This document shows, piece after piece, positions 36,369 through 45,450 of a stretch of DNA of 64,000 nucleotides (positions within the stretch are counted from its first letter, which is position 1; the number at the start of each line of letters is the position of its first letter). The DNA lies in the NCBI RefSeq assembly GCF_012849375.1, contig NZ_CP051684.1, forward strand, positions 2,108,001-2,172,000, in the 5' to 3' direction. A program made the position numbers and the translations under genes. The notes under the pieces are model-generated. The model searched no databases and was not told the origin of the DNA. It saw only the letters and a program-made list of their open reading frames with translations. Source of the DNA: Duganella dendranthematis (GTDB lineage Bacteria > Pseudomonadota > Gammaproteobacteria > Burkholderiales > Burkholderiaceae_D).

Positions 36369-37543
36369 GGGCGGTGGATATCGGTGGGGATCGTCATGGC
36401 GCGCAATCTGGCCACGGCGGTTTTCTTCAGCTTGGTTTCCTTCAGGACCGCGCGCTCGAACGCATCGGCGATGTCCAGCTGCTGGGCCAGCTGCAACGCG
36501 GCCGCCATCGGCAGTTCTTCCAGCGCCGGATCGGCGCAGGCGAAGTCGAGCAGTACGAAGGACAGGTATTCATCGAGCTGGTGCGGCTGCGGCAGGCGCA
36601 CCTGGCCCACCACGCCCAGGTGGCGCTCGGCGGGCGGTTCGCCGGGCAGGAAATCGTCCCAGTAGCGCCGCGCCAGCGCGCGCACGGTTTCGCTGTTGAA
36701 CCATGGCGAGGCCAGCAGACCGGCCACCACGCTGCGCGTCAGCGCGGCCACCTCGACCTGGCCGAGGATGTCGAGCGTGTCCGGCGCCAGCGCGCCGTCC
36801 AGCCATTGCGCCAGCGTGGCGTCGCAATCGGACGCACCGGCCGCATGCAGCGCCAGCGCGCGGGCCCGGATAAACGATTGCGGATGGCTGACCGCCTCGC
36901 TCACCACGCCCTCATGCGCCAGGATGCGGTCGGCCTGCTCCAGATAGCTGTCGACGTGCACCTGCTTGAGTCCGGTCTGGATCTTGACCAGGCTGGCGAT
37001 GCACGGCGCGATATCCTGGCACACCTGGTAGGCGCCGCGGTCGGCATAGATTTCCATATATTGCTGGTAACGCAGCGCCGTGTGGTGCCACTCGCCGACG
37101 CCGGCCTCTTCCGCCGCAAGGCGCTCGACCAGCCGGCTGCCGATCCAGTACCTGCCGCCGTCACGCTGCCACAGCTCGTAATGCGCCAGCTCGTGGCCGA
37201 TCACGGCTTGCAGTTCGGCCGCGTCCAGCAGTTCCAGTACCGGGCCGCTGAACACGATATGGGCCGCCTGGTCCTCGATCAGGATCGCCACATTGGGCTG
37301 GCTGTCATGCTGGGCCTGGTACAGCGCCACCTCGGGCGCAATGCCGAGCCGCTGCGCCGCCAGCGCCACGGCGGCATGTAGCGCAGCGTGCGCTTCGCGG
37401 CTCAGCTGGTAGGTGGTCTTGAGCAAGTGCAGGCGCAGCTCGGGGTCGTGCTGCTGGCGGCTGGCGGCGATCCATTGCCACAGTTCCGGCTCCCGCCGCT
37501 CCAGGTAGTCGCAAACGGCGAGGTGATAAGTAGTCGGTTCCAA
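36365..37543 (-). CDS. M48-type zinc metalloprotease paired with DUF4011 helicase
   Basis: 392 residues, soluble (no signal or membrane helix). The zinc motif is HELAH (H117, E118, H121, within IGHELAHYELW), with the likely third ligand E164 in MEIYADRGA, followed by D168 as in M48 peptidases. The C-terminal half (about 210-390) is helical and unassigned. It starts the operon; its stop overlaps the helicase start (ATGA). A cytoplasmic M48-like protease coupled this tightly to a helicase-nuclease suggests a joint role, for example proteolytic activation or substrate control, but that is inference. Confidence 0.8.
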   Translation of the reverse strand: MEPTTYHLAVCDYLERREPELWQWIAASRQQHDPELRLHLLKTTYQLSREAHAALHAAVALAAQRLGIAPEVALYQAQHDSQPNVAILIEDQAAHIVFSGPVLELLDAAELQAVIGHELAHYELWQRDGGRYWIGSRLVERLAAEEAGVGEWHHTALRYQQYMEIYADRGAYQVCQDIAPCIASLVKIQTGLKQVHVDSYLEQADRILAHEGVVSEAVSHPQSFIRARALALHAAGASDCDATLAQWLDGALAPDTLDILGQVEVAALTRSVVAGLLASPWFNSETVRALARRYWDDFLPGEPPAERHLGVVGQVRLPQPHQLDEYLSFVLLDFACADPALEELPMAAALQLAQQLDIADAFERAVLKETKLKKTAVARLRAMTIPTDIHRP

Positions 37544-37605
37544 TGGGCACGGGCGCTGGTTGAACAGCCTTCATCATAAGGCATTCTTGCCACGCCTGTA
37601 GCGTG

Positions 37606-38154
37606 CTAGGGCGCCGGTTTGGCGGCCGGCGTCTTCACCAGCTGGCTGGTATCGAAACCCTGGCGGGTCAGGCGATCGACCAGCGCCTCGTAGGCCGCCG
37701 GCGACACGGTCGGCGTACGCGCCAGGATCCACAGGTATTCGCGGCGCGGCTCGCCGACGGCGGCCAGTTGGTACCCGTCAGCGATATCGAGCACCCAGTA
37801 GTCAGCCCACACCATCGGCAGGAACGACAGCCAGGCCGGCGCAAAGCGCACCTGCAGCTTGGGCGAAGTGGCGGCGCCGACCTGGCGCGCCTCGGCGGTG
37901 GCTTCGATCATGTCGCCGCCGGCGGTCTGGCAGCGGTTGACCACCTGCACCTTGCCGTCCTTCTGCAAGGCATACGTGGCGGTGGTGGCGGCAACGCACT
38001 TGCGCTGGAAGGAATTGGGGAACTTGGCGATCTCGTGCCAGGTACCCATGTAGCGCGGTACATCCAGTGCGGCGATGGTGGCCAGCGGCGCCTCGGCGGC
38101 CAGCGCACCGCCACAGCACAGCGCCAGGGCGGCGGCGGACAGTAAAGTTTTCAT
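37606..38154 (-). CDS. Lipocalin (Blc-like)
   Basis: 182 residues with a signal peptide (MKTLLSAAALALCCGGALA). It has the lipocalin GxW motif in YMGTWHEIAKFPNSFQ and the family end motif region EYLWILARTP. The N-terminal Cys pair (CC) could be a lipobox, but a Sec cleavage at ALAAEA fits better. Periplasmic or outer-membrane lipid/hydrophobe binding, typically induced under envelope stress. Confidence 0.9.
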   Translation of the reverse strand: MKTLLSAAALALCCGGALAAEAPLATIAALDVPRYMGTWHEIAKFPNSFQRKCVAATTATYALQKDGKVQVVNRCQTAGGDMIEATAEARQVGAATSPKLQVRFAPAWLSFLPMVWADYWVLDIADGYQLAAVGEPRREYLWILARTPTVSPAAYEALVDRLTRQGFDTSQLVKTPAAKPAP

Positions 38155-38194
38155 GCGGCTATCCCATCGGTGAAACCGTCATGGTAATCGGTTT

Positions 38195-38225
38195 GGGCCG
38201 GCCGGGGCGCACGCCGGCCGGGCCC
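38195..38225. repeat. GC-rich hairpin between glutaredoxin and lipocalin genes
   Basis: A near-perfect inverted repeat (GGGCCGGCCGG / CCGGCCGGGCCC, one bulge) with a short loop lies just downstream of the glutaredoxin stop and upstream of the lipocalin start. It has no T-run in either direction, so it is either a factor-dependent terminator or an mRNA-stabilising structure. Confidence 0.4.
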
Positions 38226-38239
38226 CCGCGCCAGGACGA

Positions 38240-38497
38240 TCAGCCGGCGGCCAGCGCGGCGTCGAATTCGCCGGCGCGGTCGAGCTTGACCAGATCGTCA
38301 TAGCCGCCGATGTGGCGCGCGCCGAAGAAAATCTGCGGCACCGTGCGGCGGCCGCTGCGCGTCATCATCTCCTGCATCGCCTGCGGGTCGCTGCCGGCAT
38401 CGATCTCGTTGACGGTCACGCCTTTGCCGGCCAACAGCCGTTTGGCCATGCTGCAATAGCCGCAAATCGGGCTGGTATAAATGGTTACTTGAGTCAT
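38240..38497 (-). CDS. grxC: Glutaredoxin 3 (GrxC-type)
   Basis: 85 residues from the ATG at 38497, chosen because AGGAGGA lies 7 bases upstream; the frame runs further 5' without merit. The dithiol active site is CGYC (C12-C15), a variant of the usual CPYC. TVPQIFF and GGYDDL mark the glutathione-binding face. Cytoplasmic thiol-disulfide reductant using glutathione. Confidence 0.93.
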   Translation of the reverse strand: MTQVTIYTSPICGYCSMAKRLLAGKGVTVNEIDAGSDPQAMQEMMTRSGRRTVPQIFFGARHIGGYDDLVKLDRAGEFDAALAAG

Positions 38498-38634
38498 GAT
38501 GTCCTCCTGATTGATGGACACAGTATGCACCAGGCGGGCGCAACGGACCATGCTCGCAAGCTGCAGCATTTTGCTTATTCGTCGCACGGGGAAGGCGGTA
38601 TGATAGGCAACATCGATCACCTGCCGACCTCGCC

Positions 38635-39228
38635 ATGAACCAAGCCGAACTCGATCTCTTCAACGACAAGCTCGACGCCCACGCCAAGGAGGTGGAACGT
38701 TTTCACGGCGAAGTGGCGAACGTCACGCGGCAGATCGCCAACTGCGACAAGCTGGTGCGGCTGGCGAATGCCGGCCTGAGCCAGATTGACAGCAAGATTG
38801 CAGAAGCGGTGCGGGTCGGCGCCGACGCGCAGCACATCGCCGACCGCGCCGCCGTCGAGGCCAGCGCTGCGGCTACCCATGCGACCCAGGCGGCGGTCAG
38901 CGACATGATCGCGCGGCTGGCGGAAGCCACCGAGGCGGCGCGCAAGACCAGCCTGTCGCTGAACCTGCTGCAATTCAAGACTGGCGGCTGGATCGCCGTC
39001 TACACGGTGCTGGTGCTGCTGTGCTGCATGGCCACCGGCGCCCTGACCAGCTGGGCGCTGCGTGGCCAGGCGTTGACGCCCGAACAAGCCCACTACGTCG
39101 AGCTGGGTAAGGCCCACGAAGCCCTGCTGGCCAACGCCAGCGACAAAGAACTCAAGCAACTCAACGCCATCCGCAACCGCGACAAACCCGGGGTCAGTTC
39201 TTCCAAACGTACACAAGCCCAGCAGTAG
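38635..39228 (+). CDS. Coiled-coil protein with one membrane segment, unknown function
   Basis: 197 residues. The N-terminal 115 residues are Ala/Glu/Lys-rich and probably coiled coil. One membrane helix (about 121-146, WIAVYTVLVLLCCMATGAL) follows, then about 50 residues. The last 13 residues (after NRDKPG) are encoded by the inverted-repeat element at 39189-39274 and may not be ancestral. No recognised domain. Confidence 0.65.
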   Translation: MNQAELDLFNDKLDAHAKEVERFHGEVANVTRQIANCDKLVRLANAGLSQIDSKIAEAVRVGADAQHIADRAAVEASAAATHATQAAVSDMIARLAEATEAARKTSLSLNLLQFKTGGWIAVYTVLVLLCCMATGALTSWALRGQALTPEQAHYVELGKAHEALLANASDKELKQLNAIRNRDKPGVSSSKRTQAQQ

Positions 39229-39274
39229 GTGTCACTACGGCCGGGCTCGTGTATATTGGGCAGAACTGACCCCG
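39189..39274. repeat. Long imperfect hairpin element over a gene 3' end
   Basis: The outer arms are perfect: CGGGGTCAGTTCT (39189-39201) and AGAACTGACCCCG (39262-39274). The inner arms TACACAAGCCC (39210-39220) and GGGCTCGTGTA (39243-39253) pair with one wobble. The 22-base loop is 39221-39242, and AATTTT follows. It contains the stop codon (39226-39228) of the coiled-coil gene. It probably terminates the convergent cytochrome gene as well. The GGGGTCAG arm recalls the hairpins at 11033 and 21124. Confidence 0.75.
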
Positions 39275-39278
39275 AATT

Positions 39279-40532
39279 TTAGTGGGCTTTGGCGCGGATC
39301 CTGGCGACGTCGCGTTCGGACACGCTGTCGGCGCTGTTGCTCCAGCCCTGGCGCAGGAAAGTGGCCAGCGAGGCGACCTCGGCATCGCTCAGGCGGCGCG
39401 AGAAGTCTGGCATCACCAGGATCGACGGCGCTTTCTCGGTCGATGGCGTGCGCGCACCATGCAGCACGACGTTGACCAGCGCGGTCGGATTGTCGGCATT
39501 GATCACGGTCGCTCCATCCAGCTCAGGGAACACGCGGCTGGCGCCCTGGCCATTGACAAAGTGACAGGCGGCGCAGTTATCCAGGTACAGGCGTTCGCCC
39601 AGCGTCAGGTTGACGGCTGCCGTCAGCTTGCGCGCGGTTTCTTCCTTGCCCTGCGGCTTGACGGCAGGACCGCGTGGCGGCACCGGCGTCAGCTGCTTGA
39701 GGTAGGCCGCCACCGCTTGCAGATCGGCATCCTGCAGCCGCGAGGTGCTGTGCTCGACCACCGCCGTCATCTCGCCCGCCACCGCCGAACCGTGGTTGCG
39801 GCCGGTTTGCAGGTAGTCGACGATCTGCGCTTCGCTCCAGCGTGGCAGGCCGCGCAGCGATGGCACCGGCCAGTCGTTCAGCTCACCGCCGGCGAGGAAT
39901 TTCGGCTGGCCGCTGTTGCCGGCTTTCTCGTTCATCGCGAAGCCGCGCGGCGTGTGGCAGCTGGAGCAGTGACCCAGGCCTTCCACCAGATACGCGCCCT
40001 GCGTGACCTTGTCGCTCCAGCCAGCTTGCGCCACGAACGGTTTGGTGTCGGCGAACAGGTAGTTCCACACGCCCATGCCCCAGCGCAGATTGAACGGGAA
40101 GTTCATGCTGGTGGCCGGCGGGTCATACGCCGCCGGTTTCACGCCCGACTGGAAGAACGCGTACAGCGCCTTGATGTCGGCGTCGTTGACCTTGGCGTAG
40201 CTGGTATACGGCATGGCCGGATACAGGTGCGTGCCATCGGCGCGCACGCCTTTGCGGACGGCGTCGGCGAATTGCTTCTCCGAATACGCGCCAATGCCAT
40301 GCTGCTTGTCCGGCGTGATGTTGGTCGAGTAGATGATGCCGTGGCCGCTGTCGATGGCCAGGCCGCCGGCAAACGCCGGCTTGCCGGCCGCGCTGTGGCA
40401 GGCGATACAGTCGCCGGCGCGCGCCAGGTATTCGCCGCGCTGTATCAGCGCCTGGTCCGGGGCGGCGTTGGCGGCAGCGCCGGCCAGCGCCAGCACTGCG
40501 GTGGTGAGGAATTGCGTCAGTTTGTTGATCAT
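39279..40532 (-). CDS. Tri-haem cytochrome c subunit of membrane dehydrogenase
   Basis: 417 residues with a signal peptide (cleaved near ANAAPD) and three CxxCH haem c sites (CIACH, CSSCH, CAACH), as in the cytochrome subunits of gluconate, sorbitol and alcohol dehydrogenases. It takes electrons from the GMC flavoprotein encoded just upstream (4-bp overlap, ATGA) and passes them to the quinone pool. Periplasmic face of the inner membrane. Confidence 0.92.
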   Translation of the reverse strand: MINKLTQFLTTAVLALAGAAANAAPDQALIQRGEYLARAGDCIACHSAAGKPAFAGGLAIDSGHGIIYSTNITPDKQHGIGAYSEKQFADAVRKGVRADGTHLYPAMPYTSYAKVNDADIKALYAFFQSGVKPAAYDPPATSMNFPFNLRWGMGVWNYLFADTKPFVAQAGWSDKVTQGAYLVEGLGHCSSCHTPRGFAMNEKAGNSGQPKFLAGGELNDWPVPSLRGLPRWSEAQIVDYLQTGRNHGSAVAGEMTAVVEHSTSRLQDADLQAVAAYLKQLTPVPPRGPAVKPQGKEETARKLTAAVNLTLGERLYLDNCAACHFVNGQGASRVFPELDGATVINADNPTALVNVVLHGARTPSTEKAPSILVMPDFSRRLSDAEVASLATFLRQGWSNSADSVSERDVARIRAKAH

Positions 40533-42301
40533 ACTTGCACCAGCGGGCCAGGGTTTTTCAGGTATTGGTTCTTGATCGCTTCAGCGGCAAACAGCGTGAT
40601 GGCACCGATGGTCGCGGTCGGATTGGCCTGGAAGTTCTGCGGGAAGGCATTCCCGCCCGGCACGAACACGTTGTGCACGTCCCACGATTGCAGGTAGCGG
40701 TTCAGCGCCGAGTCGCGCGGCGAATCGCCCATGATGGCGCCCCCCACGTTGTGGGTCGACACGTACTTGGTAATGTCCCAGTGCGAATCGAGCGCCAGGA
40801 AGTTTTCGCTGATCGAATCCGGGCCCAGTTCCTTGGCGATGCCGAGCACGATGTCGCGCAGGTAGCGTTGCAGCTTGAGTTCGTTCTGGCGCCAGTCGAA
40901 GGTCATGCGCAGCAGCGGCTGGCCCCATGGGTCCTTGTAGTTCGGGTCCAGATCGAGGTGGTGGCCGCGATACGACTGACAGGTGGTGGTGATGCCGATT
41001 TTCATCGAGCGGCCATACCAGTCGACCATGCCTTCTTTCCAGCCCTTGCCCCAGCCTGGCGTGCCCTTCGGCAGCGAGGTGCCGATCGGTGCGCCGGTCG
41101 CTTGCGAGCTGTGGATCTTGGCGCCGCCGATGAAGCCCAGCTTGATGCCGTCTTCAAAGTTACCGGGCGAGATGTCGTTGAACATTTCGCCGGTGGCGCC
41201 GGCGGTGGCGAACGGGTTGAAGTGCTTGTCCTTGAAGAACAGGGTGGCGTCGCCATTGCTCAGGAAGGCGTAGTTGCGGCCGATGGTGCCGGTTTCGGTC
41301 AGCGGATTGTAGATCTGGCCGATGCCCGACAACATCATCAGGCGCACGTTGGCGAACTGGAAGCTGGACAGGATGACGATCTTGGCCGGCTGGAACACTT
41401 CGTTCTTGTTCTCGTCGATGTAGGTGACGCCCTTGGCGGTCTTCTTGTCGGCGTGCAGGTCAACACGGATGACGTTGGCATTGGCGCGGTAGCTGAAGTT
41501 CGGCATGCGCTTGACCACGTCCAGGATGGTGGTCTGCGGCGAGGCTTTCGAATAGTTCAGGCACGGGTACTTGGAGCAGTAGCCGCAGTAGTTGCACGGC
41601 GCCAGTTGCGCGCCGTACGGGTTGGTCCAGGCCTGCGAGACGTTGGCCGATGGGTTCGGGAACGGGTGGTAGCCCATCTTTTTCGCGGTGGCGGCGAACA
41701 GCGAGCTGTTGTAGGTGTCGTGCAGCGCCGGCAGCGGATACGGGCTGGAACGCGGACCTTCAAACGGATCGCCGCCCGGCTGGATCACACCCTTCAGATT
41801 GCCGGTGGTGCCGGACAGGCCGCAGATTTTGTCGAACTTGTCGTAGAACGGTTCGATCTCTTCCCAGCTGAACGGGAAGTCCTTGATGCGCATGTCCGGG
41901 TCGAGCGAGCCGCGCTTGTAGGCGTGGTCGGCATAGGTCTTGAGCTTGAGGTCGGTGGTGGTCGGGCGGATCAGCACGCCTGTCCAGTGCAGGCCGGAGC
42001 CGCCGACGCCGGTGCCGGGCGCAAACGCGCCCCACTTGCGGGTGGGCAGCGCGGTTTCGCTGTCGTTGTAGCGTACCGTCAGCGCGGCGTCGCGCGGGGT
42101 GGCGAACACCTTGTTCTTGATCGCGTAGGCATACTGGTCGGCTGGTTTCGGGTAGGCGAAATCTTCCGGCGGACGGTCCGGGCCGCGCTCCAGCGCGCGT
42201 ACTTTCAAACCTTCTTTGGCCAGTTCGATGGCCATGATGGAGCCGGCCCAACCGAGGCCGACGATGACGACGTCGACTTCGTCGTTAGTGATGTTTGACA
42301 T
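40529..42301 (-). CDS. GMC-family FAD dehydrogenase, large subunit
   Basis: 590 residues. The FAD-binding GLGWAGS (14-20 region) is followed by the GMC core and ends with the conserved H...N part around HNVGGAIMGDSP and NPTATIGAITL. A Cys-rich insert (APCNYCGYCSKYPC) is typical of the gluconate 2-dehydrogenase / 2-ketogluconate dehydrogenase large subunit and may hold an Fe-S or structural site. It has no signal of its own and is probably exported with the Tat-signal subunit. It oxidises a sugar acid or polyol; the exact substrate cannot be read. Confidence 0.88.
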   Translation of the reverse strand: MSNITNDEVDVVIVGLGWAGSIMAIELAKEGLKVRALERGPDRPPEDFAYPKPADQYAYAIKNKVFATPRDAALTVRYNDSETALPTRKWGAFAPGTGVGGSGLHWTGVLIRPTTTDLKLKTYADHAYKRGSLDPDMRIKDFPFSWEEIEPFYDKFDKICGLSGTTGNLKGVIQPGGDPFEGPRSSPYPLPALHDTYNSSLFAATAKKMGYHPFPNPSANVSQAWTNPYGAQLAPCNYCGYCSKYPCLNYSKASPQTTILDVVKRMPNFSYRANANVIRVDLHADKKTAKGVTYIDENKNEVFQPAKIVILSSFQFANVRLMMLSGIGQIYNPLTETGTIGRNYAFLSNGDATLFFKDKHFNPFATAGATGEMFNDISPGNFEDGIKLGFIGGAKIHSSQATGAPIGTSLPKGTPGWGKGWKEGMVDWYGRSMKIGITTTCQSYRGHHLDLDPNYKDPWGQPLLRMTFDWRQNELKLQRYLRDIVLGIAKELGPDSISENFLALDSHWDITKYVSTHNVGGAIMGDSPRDSALNRYLQSWDVHNVFVPGGNAFPQNFQANPTATIGAITLFAAEAIKNQYLKNPGPLVQV

Positions 42302-42318
42302 GTTTAACTTTCTTCTTT

Positions 42319-43035
42319 TTAAGCACGCTTACCGCTGACGCTGACCGGACCCAACGGGTACTTGACGTTGTGCTGGTCAACCCATTCCGTGTACGCCGCG
42401 CGGGCGCCGGGGAAGCCGATCGCGACCCAGGCCTTCATGTCCTTGTTGCCGCCGTACATAGGGTCGGCCAGGTAACCGTTCTTGGCGTCGCCCAGCATCT
42501 GGTTGAAGAACGACGACGCCTTCAGGCCCGGTTCGCCGAGGTCAGCAAACACGATCTCGTTCTTTTGCAGCGCGGTCAGCAGCGCGTCCTTGTCGGCCGG
42601 CGCCAACTGCTCGAACGGCTTGCCGTGTTTCTGCTGCGCGACTTGCTGCGCCAGCTTGATGCCGGTGCGGTACGACTGCTGCGGCGTGAAGGTGCCCTGG
42701 AAGCCCAGCGTCGATGGCGCATCGGCCTTGTGCGGACCGGCCATGTAGACGTCGTCGCCGAGGCCGTTGTGCAGCTGCTGGTCGATGAACACCGGCACAT
42801 TGGTTTCCAGTGCGCCGGGACCACGGCCTTCGGCCGGAATCAGGCGGTCGCAAGCGGCCAGCAGGAATTGCCATTCGGCTGCCGAGAAGAAGACCGGCTG
42901 GTACTGCGCCAGTTCAACGCCTTCCAGGCCGTCGGCGCGGGCAGCGCGGTAGACCGGCACGGAAACCAGAGGAACGGCCGCTGCAGTCGCCATGAGTATC
43001 GTCCGGCGAGACGGACTGAATTTGTCTTTGGACAT
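42319..43035 (-). CDS. Gluconate 2-dehydrogenase subunit 3 family protein (Tat signal)
   Basis: 238 residues. A twin-arginine signal (SRRTILMATAAA) fits the small subunit that co-exports the flavoprotein through Tat. It is the first gene of the three-gene operon subunit 3 - GMC flavoprotein - cytochrome c. The promoter and a GntR-type operator lie 65-120 bp upstream. Confidence 0.88.
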   Translation of the reverse strand: MSKDKFSPSRRTILMATAAAVPLVSVPVYRAARADGLEGVELAQYQPVFFSAAEWQFLLAACDRLIPAEGRGPGALETNVPVFIDQQLHNGLGDDVYMAGPHKADAPSTLGFQGTFTPQQSYRTGIKLAQQVAQQKHGKPFEQLAPADKDALLTALQKNEIVFADLGEPGLKASSFFNQMLGDAKNGYLADPMYGGNKDMKAWVAIGFPGARAAYTEWVDQHNVKYPLGPVSVSGKRA

Positions 43036-43100
43036 AGGTAGCGTGTAGTGAAAGTGAGGAGGACAGCACCGTCAGCAGGCGCTGTATTCTGTTTGGCAAT

Positions 43101-43130
43101 ATTACACTTATGTAATTATGGCCTGACCAA
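43101..43130 (-). promoter_or_regulatory. Predicted sigma70-type promoter of the GMC dehydrogenase operon
   Basis: On the minus strand TTGGTC (43130-43125) and TGTAAT (43106-43101) are separated by 18 bp and point at the subunit 3 gene. The -35 lies inside a TGGTCAGGCCA half-operator (43119-43129), so a bound regulator would block polymerase. Confidence 0.5.
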
Positions 43131-43133
43131 ACC

Positions 43134-43154
43134 ATAATTGGTCAGACCAATTAT
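43134..43154. promoter_or_regulatory. GntR/FCD-type operator upstream of the dehydrogenase operon
   Basis: A perfect palindrome with 10-bp arms ATAATTGGTC / GACCAATTAT around one central A. It contains AATTGGT-N3-ACCAATT, which is the known PdhR/FadR-subfamily (FCD) consensus. A second imperfect copy, TGGCCTGACCA, sits next to it at 43119-43129. No GntR gene is in the window. Confidence 0.75.
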
Positions 43155-43222
43155 TGCCGAACTATAACAGAATGTAGCGCTGTCCGCAGCCCCCGCCATC
43201 CCGCTTTGGGAGGGACAGATAC

Positions 43223-43248
43223 AAAAAAGCCCGGCGCGTGGCCGGGCT
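43223..43248 (-). terminator. Rho-independent terminator after the S53 protease gene
   Basis: On the minus strand AGCCCGGC and GCCGGGCT (43248-43241 and 43235-43228) form an 8-bp stem with a 5-base loop followed by six T. It lies about 22 bp after the protease stop. Confidence 0.88.
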
Positions 43249-43269
43249 GGAGCTGAGTGCTGGTGCGGC

Positions 43270-45450
43270 TTAGCGGGCGTTGACCGTTACCGGTATCGAG
43301 GCCGAAGCACTGGCGCCGTTGCCATCGGTGGCGACCACTTTGAGCGTATAGCTGCCGGTCTGCGGCGAGGCCCAGTTGGCGACAATCTGCATGCCGCTGA
43401 CCTGGAAGCTCATGCCCAGCGGTGCGCCGGAGATGCTGACCGAGATCGATTTGCTGGTGGCGTCGGTGATGCTGATGGTGCCGCTCAGCGCGCGGCCGGC
43501 GACGCCGCTCATGGTGGTGGCCTTGATGACCGGGCCGCTGCCGGCGGCGGCGGTGGTCGTCGTCGTCGTGCCGGTGGTGGTGGTGGTAGCAGCCGCGATC
43601 GTCACCGTGTACACGCCCTGACCGCTCAAGCCGGTCTTGCTGTCCTTGGCGGTGACGGTCACGCTATAGGTGCCGGCCACCGGCGTCGCCCAGCTGACCA
43701 CGCCGGCGCTGCTGATGCTCATGCCGGACGGCGCGCCGCTCAGTGTGTAGGTCAACGCATTGCTGGCGGTCACCGCCACGGTAAAGCTCAGCGCCGTGCC
43801 GGCCTTGCCGCTGATGCTGGCGGGGGCAACCACCGGCGCGGTCTGCACCGTCAGACCGGACAAGGTCGACAGCAGCGCAGTAGCGTTCGGCGTGCCAAGG
43901 CCGGTGGCCTGGTCGTAGCCGACTTCGCCGCTACAGGCCGAGCACGTACCGTGGCTACCCTTGGTGATATCGGCGAAGGTGCTGGCGTAAGTGCCTGGAA
44001 CGGTCGAAATATTGGTGTACAGCGCCACATGCGGTGCACCCAGCGCGGCCTTGCCGTTGACGGCGCGCAGCGCATTGCTGACGGCGATCAGGCCGGCCCA
44101 TTGCGGCGTCGCCAGGCTGGTGCCGCCGACGCTGGCCCACTTGACGGTGGAGGTGCCGGAGGCGATCACGGCCACGTACTGGCCGCTGTTCGGGTCGGCG
44201 TTGAAGGCGACATCGGCCACCGTGCGGCGCACGGCGCTGCCCATGCCGGGGACGGCGGTGCTCTGGTAGCTTGGCGTCGCCACATAGGCGCTGACGCCGC
44301 CGCCGGTGCTGGACCACACCACTTCCGAGCGGGTGCCGCCGGTGTAGGTCAGCGTGGTGCCGCCGACCGCCAGCACCTTGGCCGATGACGACGGCCACGA
44401 CACGGCGGCGCCGGAGTCGCCGGTGGCGGCCAGGTAAGTCATGCCGCTGGCTGCGAATGCGCTCTCGGCCGAGCTGGTGCCGCTGCTCTCGCTGCCGCCA
44501 AAACTCATCGACACGATCCCCGGGCCCATTGCGTTAGCCAGCTTGATGCCGCCCAGCAGATTGTTGTAGCTGGAGCTGGCTGCTTCGATCAGCACGATGC
44601 GCGCCAGCGGCGCGGTGGCGTGGGCCCACTGCACGTCCAGCGCAATCTCGGTGGCCCAGCCGGAATCATAGGTCGGCGCGGTGGCGGTCATGCCGCCGGC
44701 GGCGGTGCTGTACACCACCGACAATTCGCAGGCCGACGACGACGCGGTCGCCAGCGGCAGCGTGGCCGTGGTGGCCACCGTCTTGGTGGTGCACGCCGGC
44801 AGGCTGAATTTGGTGTTGAACGCGGCCAGCTCGGCTGCCACGTTCGGATTGTGCTGGGCGTCGACAATGTAGATAGTCTGGCCGGCGCCAAGCTGGGCTG
44901 CTTGCGCGGCGGTCAGGCCGGTGTAGCTGGCCGGCAGCGTCGGCAGGCCATAAGCGGCGCGGATCTGCGCCGGCGTGTAGGTCGCCACGGTGGTGGTCGT
45001 GGCCAGCGGCGCGGCGGTGGTGCTGGCGGTTGCGCTGCTGTCGGTGCTGCCGTCAACGCTGCTGCCACTGCTGGTGCTCTGGCTGCGGGCCGCCTGGACC
45101 TGGCGCAAGCCTTGCAATGTCAGGCGGCGCGAGCTGATGCCACGGAACTCGGTCGGCACGGTTTGCGTGTGCACGGCGGCCGGCGCGGCGGCATCGGCAT
45201 TGGCGTCGGCCGGCGTCTCCAGCAACACCGGCGCCATGTGGAACGCCGGTACCGCCAGCTGCTGCGCGTCGGCTTCCGGCAAGGTGGCCGGATCCAGTTG
45301 CAGGATCGTGGTGGCGGTGGCCAACGGCGCCGCTTGCAACTGGGCCGTATTGGCGGTGCTATCGGTGGTGGTGCCGCCGCAGGCGCTCAGCAAAGCGGCG
45401 ATGCAGGTCAGCGGTACAGCCAGGCGGCTGTGGCGGGAGAAAAGGGACAT
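43270..45450 (-). CDS. S53 family (sedolisin) serine protease lipoprotein with Ig-like domains
   Basis: 726 residues from the ATG at 45450; the frame extends to 45528 but only this start gives the lipoprotein signal (LLSACGG). A Thr/Ser/Ala-rich linker region runs to about residue 150. The sedolisin domain has the catalytic Glu/Asp pair in ATEIALDVQW, the oxyanion-type SGDSG and the nucleophile Ser in GGTSLATPQWAG. Two C-terminal putative Ig (He_PIG-type) domains are separated by a Thr-rich linker. Secreted or surface-anchored acid protease. Relatives usually carry a pro-kumamolisin prodomain; I do not see one clearly. Confidence 0.87.
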   Translation of the reverse strand: MSLFSRHSRLAVPLTCIAALLSACGGTTTDSTANTAQLQAAPLATATTILQLDPATLPEADAQQLAVPAFHMAPVLLETPADANADAAAPAAVHTQTVPTEFRGISSRRLTLQGLRQVQAARSQSTSSGSSVDGSTDSSATASTTAAPLATTTTVATYTPAQIRAAYGLPTLPASYTGLTAAQAAQLGAGQTIYIVDAQHNPNVAAELAAFNTKFSLPACTTKTVATTATLPLATASSSACELSVVYSTAAGGMTATAPTYDSGWATEIALDVQWAHATAPLARIVLIEAASSSYNNLLGGIKLANAMGPGIVSMSFGGSESSGTSSAESAFAASGMTYLAATGDSGAAVSWPSSSAKVLAVGGTTLTYTGGTRSEVVWSSTGGGVSAYVATPSYQSTAVPGMGSAVRRTVADVAFNADPNSGQYVAVIASGTSTVKWASVGGTSLATPQWAGLIAVSNALRAVNGKAALGAPHVALYTNISTVPGTYASTFADITKGSHGTCSACSGEVGYDQATGLGTPNATALLSTLSGLTVQTAPVVAPASISGKAGTALSFTVAVTASNALTYTLSGAPSGMSISSAGVVSWATPVAGTYSVTVTAKDSKTGLSGQGVYTVTIAAATTTTTGTTTTTTAAAGSGPVIKATTMSGVAGRALSGTISITDATSKSISVSISGAPLGMSFQVSGMQIVANWASPQTGSYTLKVVATDGNGASASASIPVTVNAR

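Noticed and set aside
34152..36665. 837-codon plus-strand open frame opposite the helicase
   Set aside because: Composition and lack of motifs mark it as antisense shadow of the DUF4011 helicase.
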